From positions 879,501-943,500 of the forward strand of contig CM062197.1 of assembly GCA_031216445.1 (NCBI GenBank): a stretch of DNA of 64,000 bases. Reading direction: 5' to 3'. Made by a program: the position numbers and the translations under genes. The notes under the pieces are model-generated. The model ran no database searches and was not told where the DNA came from. It worked only from the letters and a program-made list of their open reading frames with translations. Of this stretch, positions 57,435-64,000 are shown piece after piece (the stretch's first letter is position 1; the number at the start of each line of letters is the position of its first letter). Origin of the DNA: Lateolabrax maculatus. Taxonomy: Eukaryota; Chordata; Actinopteri; Acropomatiformes; Lateolabracidae.

Positions 57435-58889
57435 GATGGGATTTAAGTTAGTGTGTAAACTTGGAGACAAAACCATTTACAGAATGTCAAAATTCATTAA
57501 ATGTAAAGTAAACTGCCTTATTGTATTTCACATTATAATGTTTAAATATACTGTCCTGATTTTGGTGATATTTGTGAATCATGACAACTGGTTTGTTTCT
57601 GAATTTCACTAATTGAAGCTGAATCCACATTTCAGATTAGAAATCATAATCATAATGGAGCCCTGGACAGAGACTCTGTGTGTCATGACCTCAATACAAT
57701 TCAAAACAATTTTTATTCAAGGAAATCAAAGTTAAAATTATAATAATATATTTCATACTTTTATTCAGAGGTAATGCAATGACTGAACACTATAACAACA
57801 AATTGTGTTTTTAAGATATATGTCAATTTACTTGTTTGGTTAATTGTACAACTGTCTTTGACATAATCCATCCAACCATTATCCATACCGGCTTGTCTTT
57901 CATTCAAATCAGATTCATAGGCATGAATCTGCAAAAAGACATGGGCGGAGCCCATTTTATTACAGGTTCCCAGTCTATCACATGGTTGACACATACTCTT
58001 TTCCAGGAAGTTGGCACAAGCAAAAAACTCAAGAAGAGCAAACAAGGATGTGTGGTTTAACGTGTAAGAAAGGCTGAATATATTATTAGTAAGAGGAATA
58101 CAGAATTTCCTTGTAAAACTTTGTTAAACTTCAATAATAGTGAATCACAAGAACTCATCCTCTTTAAAGCAGCAGTAACAGAAGGAAGGAGAGAAGCTGC
58201 ACGCACCTCTGTGAAGCACCATGAATTCCCCAAATGTAAAGGTAAAGCACTCCCACAATATTATTGTCCATTGCCCCGGATGTATAATGTATACTACAAT
58301 AAAATTGGTTTACTTAATTTGTTGTTATTTAAATGTACTTAATTTACTCATATTGACAACTTCCATGCGCAAACAAAAAGGAAAAGAGTAAAAAGTACTG
58401 GCTGGATAAAAATAACACAAAAAAGCTCTTAAACATGTATCTCTAGAGGAGACACCCAGTCTGCAGCAGAGGAACAGTCAACACAAGCCATCATATCAGT
58501 TGACTGCATTGAAAATTGCTAAACTGGTTAGGCTAGGCTAGGTTAAGCTTACAGGGCAGCGAAGGTAAACCAACTAACACCAACAACAACAGGTTGTTTT
58601 GCACAAAGTAGCCCTGTATCATATTTCTTTCTCTCTACACAACCAGGCGCTAGTTGCTTTCTTGAAATAAAGTTACAAAAGGGGCCTTAAAAGTCGCCAA
58701 GTTGATAACACTAACAACACCAGCTAACGTTAGCTTAGAAATGGAGTCCTCTAACGTCAACAAGCAGCCTGCCAGATCTGCTTGGAGTCCCGCGTGTAGA
58801 GAAAGAGATATCCATTCTACATGTAATTATTATTTAATCTGTTTGTGTAGAAAGTGTAAATTCATTATTTTGCCTCATAAATAAGTGCT
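57435..58889. other. No gene seen
   Basis: Unique AT-rich sequence with scattered short frames lacking recognisable motifs. A stretch near 58700 (agctaacgttagctta) is of a kind common in teleost intergenic DNA. Confidence 0.5.
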
Positions 58890-59420
58890 GAAAATGCTTT
58901 ATGTGAAAGGAACAAGCTTGTATCATCAGCAAAAAGTAACAGAATCATAGATAAAGATGCAGTGACCAAGTTGTTGATGTAGACTAGGAACAAAAGAGGT
59001 CCAACAATGGAGCCCTGTGGGACACCAAAAGTAACCTGCCCATATTAGTTGACCCAAATTTAAAAACTGTTTCCAATTAGTGATATAATTTGAGGGCCAT
59101 TTGTAAAGCAGAATGAATACTGCCAACCTGCTGAATAACAGCCATGTAAGTAGAATGTTTTTTTGTGAGTCTATGCTGATATTCATAAAAATTGCTTTTC
59201 TCTCTGATGCTTAAGCATTTTATTATACACCAAACTTTAAAAAACTTCTCAAAAGCGTGGAGGGAAAGAGACAGGGCAATAATTACAAAACCATCCCAAG
59301 ATTCAAAGAGAGGAATTACTTTTGCAGTTTTGAGATTAGTGGAAACATTTCCACTTGAAAGTGATTTGGTAAATGTGAGTAAGAACTTTAACTATTGAAG
59401 AACTGCTTTTGGTAGCCACT
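58890..59420 (-). mobile_element. LINE reverse transcriptase relic, minus strand
   Basis: Minus-strand pieces in order: a SQKNILLTWLLF-like stretch, NYITNWKQFLNLG, then in another frame GVPQGSIVGPLLFLVYINN and LLFADDTS (catalytic ADD). Frameshifts separate them. The pattern fits an L2/Rex/CR1-type non-LTR RT. Confidence 0.75.
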
Positions 59421-61000
59421 GTAGGTCGAACATCATCATGAACTGCTGCTGAGCTCCTCATTTTAGATGTAGTATTGATTACTCTCTAGCAGGATCAAAA
59501 CTCTGCATGTAAGGACAAACCTTTTTCAGATATATTGACAAAATATCTGTTAAAAGCACAAGAAATTAAAAATGGATCTGAGTATGTTCATAAATAAATT
59601 GTAAGACATAATTGGAGATGTCTTTAACTTATTTAAGAGCTGGTTTATGTCTTTCCATTTTGTAAAGGCATTTGTTTTAACTGTTTGTCATATTTTTCTT
59701 TGCAATTCGTATTAAATGGTGACATTTGTTTCTGTATCTCACAGACAATTTCAAGGGGGATAGTTCTTTAATATATTTTACATATAGTTTGCTCTTATTT
59801 TCAGAGACCTTCATTATACCACGGTATAGTATAATTAGTAATTTATATACGTTAACAAAATAAAGACATTAATTAAATGAGGAGGACAAATAAGTCATAA
59901 ATTAATGATTTGCAGACTCGTTGTGACTTTTCCATGAAATTGTTTCATGCAACTGGAGGCTCTTATTTTCTTGTGTTTAGTATGTTGGGGCTCATGTTAC
60001 TCAGTGTAAGATGAAAAATTGGTCAATTATCAGATATAAATACATGCCACTACGCAAGACATCACCAAGAGAGTTAGGAAAAATGTTATCAATAAGGGTT
60101 TCAGACATGTATGTGGTCTGTGTACCCAAACATCTAGATTATAAGATAGTAAAGACACTAAATGTTTATAATGAACTTAAACCTAACAAACTTGTAGACA
60201 GTTTTCATTAATCCCATGACCATTGCACAATGTTTTCTTAGATAATGATCAAGCTTTTCCCAGAGGAAATAATGCTCATAAAATGGACTTACATTAGTAG
60301 ATTGTTTAGAGGAGGCCTGAAAGAAGAGCTCTGAAGATTGTTGCGGTAGAGAAGAAGATTCTCTGACTTAACATTCACCTCAACTGATATCTTAATGCAA
60401 CTCATTACAGCTGGTAACAGTACAGAGAAAAAGTTACTGGGCAGGGTGTTGAAAAGATTTGTATTGTAAATGCCTATAAGATTTGAGGGGTTCACATGTG
60501 AAATGCCTTGGGTGGTAAACTAATTTAAATCACAAGATGGGAGGTCAAACAAATGTAATTGGTACATATTGTTACATGCTGCACATAAGTACTCTATTTG
60601 CCAGTTTGTTTTTTTTGTTTTGCCAGCTGTAAAAGATGGATGCAGCTAAATGTAAAGGTTGCAATGACAGTGCTATGGAACTTGAATGTTGATAGTGTTG
60701 TTGTTTTCCCATCATCATTACTTCTCTCAATGCTTACTCCACTACTTTCATTTTTTAATATTTAGTGCTACTCATTTATTTTTATTCTAGTACATTTTCA
60801 CATGTGATGGCATCCTTTTCCACTGTGTTAAGGCTTCAAGTACTTTGTCCATCTTTGTATCACCTTCATATTATTCAAGAGTAACGTCTAAATAGCATCT
60901 TTTTCTGTAGTTGTAGAATTCAGTTTGTTTGTAGCGGTTTCTGTTTCATTACAGTATGTATGTCTTTAATGATTTTTTTCCCCTCCCTCTCTTGTTTTAC
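59421..61000. other. No gene seen
   Basis: AT-rich sequence upstream of B7. It could contain decayed LINE sequence continuing from 59420, but I cannot recognise motifs. The conserved upstream block of B1-B4 is not evident here. Confidence 0.4.
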
Positions 61001-61014
61001 TCTACATAGCTCGG

Positions 61015-61959
61015 ATGGAAAACTATACGTACAACAGCCTCACTCTTCAGCTGGAGGGGTTAAGGGTCACCAAGAGTAACAAGTACCCGATGTTTGTCTT
61101 TCTGCTTTTGGCCTATGTGTTCATCTTAATTTCCAACGTGAGCATTGTGGTCTTGATATGGACAGAGAGGAGTCTCCACCAGCCGATGTATCTGCTTTTC
61201 TGTAGCCTGTCGATAAATGACGTAATGGGAAACTCTCTCCTGGTTCCCCGGGTGCTCGCAGACATCCACCTGCCTCCCTCCGAGCGCTTCATTCACTACT
61301 ATGAGTGTGTGATGCAAGCCTTTACTGCACACATGTCCGGCACCAACGCACACACTGTGCTCATGATTATGGCCTTTGACAGATATGTGGCCATCTGCAA
61401 CCCCCTGCGATACGCCACCATAATGACCGACAAAATGGTGATCAAGCTGACTGTCTCTGCCTGGGGGGTGGCCTTGGTTTTGGTGGCCGTTCTGCTCAGT
61501 CTGACCATACGGCTGAACCGGTGCAGGACTCTGATCATGAATCCTTACTGTGACAATGCCTCTTTGTTTAAACTCTCCTGTGAGAATGTGTTCATCAATA
61601 ACGTGTATGGCCTCACTTTCACTGTAGTCTTGCTCTCGTCCTCTGTTGGCAGCATAATCCTCACCTATTCTAAAATCACAGCAGCATGTGTGAGTAGTAA
61701 GAGCAAGTCTTTGAACAGTAAAGCCTTAAAGACCTGCAGCACTCATCTGTGCCTGTATCTGATCATGTTTTTCAGTGGGATGATCCCCATTGCCCTCCAC
61801 CGCTTCCCCCAGTACGCAGAGTACAGGAAGATTTCAGCCATTCTCTTCAATGTTGTTCCCGGCAGCCTCAACCCCGTTATCTACGGGCTGCAGTCCCAAG
61901 AAATACACAAGTATTTGTCAAATATATTCCATCTTCGAAAAGTTAAAACATCATTTTAA
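61015..61959 (+). CDS. Odorant receptor B7
   Basis: 314 aa, the most divergent type B member. The start MENYTYNSL lies five bases after a different acceptor (ttttactctacatag). DRY at 122-124, LHQPMY, NPVIYG and the loop cysteines are kept. N-terminal and TM1-TM2 sequence (VTKSNKYPMFVFLLLAYVFI; SINDVMGNSLLVPRVLADIH) and TM6 (MFFSGMIPIALHRFPQY) differ from B1-B6, but the middle part from TM3 to extracellular loop 2 is nearly identical at DNA level. Codons outside that part are more G/C-ending (cgcttcattcactactatgag). Upstream and downstream flanks are unrelated to the other copies, so it is the oldest or an independently placed member. Confidence 0.93.
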   Translation: MENYTYNSLTLQLEGLRVTKSNKYPMFVFLLLAYVFILISNVSIVVLIWTERSLHQPMYLLFCSLSINDVMGNSLLVPRVLADIHLPPSERFIHYYECVMQAFTAHMSGTNAHTVLMIMAFDRYVAICNPLRYATIMTDKMVIKLTVSAWGVALVLVAVLLSLTIRLNRCRTLIMNPYCDNASLFKLSCENVFINNVYGLTFTVVLLSSSVGSIILTYSKITAACVSSKSKSLNSKALKTCSTHLCLYLIMFFSGMIPIALHRFPQYAEYRKISAILFNVVPGSLNPVIYGLQSQEIHKYLSNIFHLRKVKTSF

Positions 61960-62924
61960 TTTTTTTACGGGAAATACAACAAAATCTTCTGTAAAAAAGA
62001 GTGACCATGTGGACTCATGGTGGATTTTTGCAATTAACTGAGTGAAACCATGACCATAACTTTAACCGCAAACATCGCTGTTGTAGCATTTCTGTACTAA
62101 TTAGTTAAAGTCACAATATTTATTAATATTATGAAAATCTCCTCTCCAATGTATAAAAATGAACATGTTTAATTGTAGAATGAATCATTTGGAAAGTTGA
62201 ATACCTTTTTGATTGATGTGTGATTTCTCACAATCTTTTCATGAGACGATAAGATGATTCAATAGAAATGCCTGCAGGGAAAACATTCTTCAGTCACAAA
62301 CTGACCCAGATGGAATTAATAAAGTATTACTGATACGTCATAATGTTATGTGTTGACTTTTATAAAACTAAGAGGCTGTGAAATATGAAAGCATAAAGAG
62401 GTGTCAAGGTAATCTAGTTAATGACATTCAGCATTTTTCAAAGTCTGGTCATCTTCAGTGTTGTGTGGTGAAGACTGCATTCATGGCTCAAGTTAGAGTT
62501 CACTCTTGATCTAACAGATCTAACTTGATCTAACAGAGCAGCTCCTCACATTATGATAATAACCTTTCTGTGATGCAGTACAGAACATGACAACATTGTA
62601 ACATCAACAGTCTTGTGAACCACTGAAGGGTTTGATTCCAAACTGCTATAAATTCAATTTAAAAATCTCATCAAAAGTGAATATTTAGACAATAAGGAAT
62701 GTTCTTAATCACCAGGAGTTAGGATAAAAATCTGTTTCAGACTTAGACATTACTGAAACATCCATAAATTTAAAGTTTTCTGCATGAAATTTGATCTCAC
62801 TGATTTGTTTATTCTGGCACAATTAGAGATGGGCAGTTTGTTTTAATCGTTTAGTGAAGGAAACTCCTTTCAGTGTATCAGTGATGTCATTTTTTCAGTC
62901 ACTGTTCAAAGTTCATTATCATAG
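61960..62924. other. No gene seen
   Basis: Unique AT-rich 3' flank of B7. A short imperfect repeat of gatctaaca occurs near 62512-62536. Confidence 0.5.
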
Positions 62925-63163
62925 GTAATCATCCTCGGGCTCAGCTCCCTCTTCACCACGTCAGCCCTCATCAAAGCCAACATCACTGCTGGATCACACC
63001 CTGTCCTAAAATTAGAAACCACCGCCCCCATCTGATGGTTGACAGGAACTGACCCCAATCTCTTGTAATATTAAAGAGCTGTGTCACCAAACACAGTCCA
63101 ACAATTTTCTAAAACTGTTAACATCTCAGGGCAAATCTCATCCACCGCCTGGTACCTTGCCAT
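62925..63163 (-). mobile_element. I/Nimb-like LINE relic, minus strand
   Basis: Minus-strand pieces: GKVPG then DEICPEML (one base apart in frame) near 63160-63115, SVPVNHQMGAVVSNF near 63060, and ALMRADVVKRELSP near 62980-62940. They match, in order, RT start and post-RT blocks of I/Nimb-type elements with a large internal deletion. Confidence 0.55.
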
Positions 63164-63634
63164 TGGGGAGGCATCGCCAGACTAATTCGCGAATTTGTAC
63201 TAGTCTGGAACCATTCAGTATATTTACAGTTTCCAAAGGGTGTTATTGACTGGTGGAGTCAACCAATCAGAGCAACGAAACGCCGTCCTGTCAGGCGGTA
63301 CGTGGTGTCAGAAGTTCGGCAAACACATATTTCTTATCAACCTAAAGTTTAAGTGTAGTTGTTTGTTCTTCTTTTAGAGAAAATTTACTGTCCAGTCCGT
63401 TTAATACTACCGCTGTAGCCAGCCAGGGAACACGGCAGCCATCTTGGTTATTTACAAAGATGCCTCAACAGCGCTTGTCTCTGTCAGTCATCGTATTAAA
63501 CCCGCCTCATACTAGATAAACGCTTGTGATTGGTTCGCCAGATACCAAGAAATCTGTCTGAATGGGAGAGGGGCCAGACGGATCTGGCAGAGCAAATAAA
63601 ACTCAAGCTGCTGATTCGTCTGGTTCCCAGGGTA
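63164..63634. mobile_element. MITE-like DNA transposon, copy 3
   Basis: Near full-length relative of 4536-5024: ggcatcgccagactaattcg start, shared accaatcagagcaacg and gaagttcggcaaacacatat core, and a gtctggttcccaggg end. The terminal bases at both ends are altered and no clear target duplication is visible. Confidence 0.75.
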
Positions 63635-64000
63635 GTAGGGTCTAGGAGCCCTGGCAAAATGTCCCAACGCAGGGTAAGCAGGCAAAACATGGGGCACAAA
63701 GACAAGAAGCACACTGCAAACTTAACGTAATGATCTGGCAACTGAAACAGGGGAAGACAAGGCTATAAAAAAGTATCCACATAAGAACTAATTGACTAAT
63801 GGGAAACAGGTGACACAGAAAAGTGGAGATAAAAAACACAAAGGCACAAAGTACAAACAACAATGGACACATGAGGCAAGATATTTCAAAATGAAACAGG
63901 AAAAGACAAAACAGAGTCCAGACAGGTCTGGCCAATCAGCAGTGTTGATAGGTGCTGCAGCAGTGGACTCACTTGTTGCAGACTGTGCTCTTGCTGTACA
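63635..64000. other. No gene seen
   Basis: Purine-rich sequence with short frames on both strands and no recognised motif. It may be part of an unidentified repeat. Confidence 0.4.

Noticed and set aside
1..64000. CRISPR arrays, prokaryotic operons, ribosome binding sites, tRNA or rRNA genes
   Set aside because: None seen. The window is vertebrate, with spliced genes and retroelements. The tRNA-like pieces are SINE heads, not functional tRNA genes.

Overview
The window reads as a teleost fish nuclear genome, probably a percomorph. Evidence: teleost-type odorant receptor (OR) genes with a splice acceptor just before the start codon, a tRNA-derived SINE, L2/Maui-like, I/Nimb-like and L1-like LINEs, a Tc1 relic, Ty3/gypsy elements and an endogenous retrovirus. 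There is no operon structure, and I found no tRNA, rRNA or CRISPR array. The only apparent host genes are ORs, all on the + strand; the rest is duplicated flank or transposon.

There are two OR types. Type A (A1 2171-4051, A2 6730-8619) has three coding exons, the first intron falling inside the Arg codon of the DRY motif. The two genes lie in a tandem duplication with an offset of about 4.56 kb. Type B is intronless in its coding part and 314-316 aa long: B1 21177-22121, B2 28189-29139, B3 31875-32819, B4 47093-48037, B5 (pseudogene) 49423-50127, B6 56490-57434, B7 61015-61959. Decayed last-exon pieces of a type A gene follow B1 (22589) and B2 (29846), and a 3' scrap of a type B gene follows B4 (48243). 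The array therefore grew by repeated block duplication, including B+A blocks.

Region by region: 1-1.6 kb, Tc1 relic and flank. 1.6-9.2 kb, A1/A2 tandem block with SINEs and a MITE. 9.2-20.3 kb, a retroelement nest: a minus-strand chromovirus 3' end, an old gypsy relic split by an L2-type LINE, itself split by a gypsy with open gag and pol and a 5-bp target duplication. 20.3-24 kb, B1 block. 24.6-27.3 kb, second copy of the old gypsy relic. 27.3-30.1 kb, B2 block. 31.5-33.9 kb, B3 block. 33.9-46.4 kb, a second L2-type LINE split by an 11.1-kb minus-strand endogenous retrovirus, also with a 5-bp target duplication. 46.7-51.1 kb, B4 and the chimeric pseudogene B5. 51.3-55.3 kb, LINE graveyard. 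55.3-62 kb, B6 and B7. 62-64 kb, LINE and MITE relics.

The intact genes would encode seven-transmembrane odorant receptors of olfactory sensory neurons. The most informative signals are patchy sequence exchange among type B genes (B2, B5, B7), a shared upstream block before B1-B4 that combines homeodomain-like and EBF-like half-sites, and the nested insertions, which order the duplications in time.
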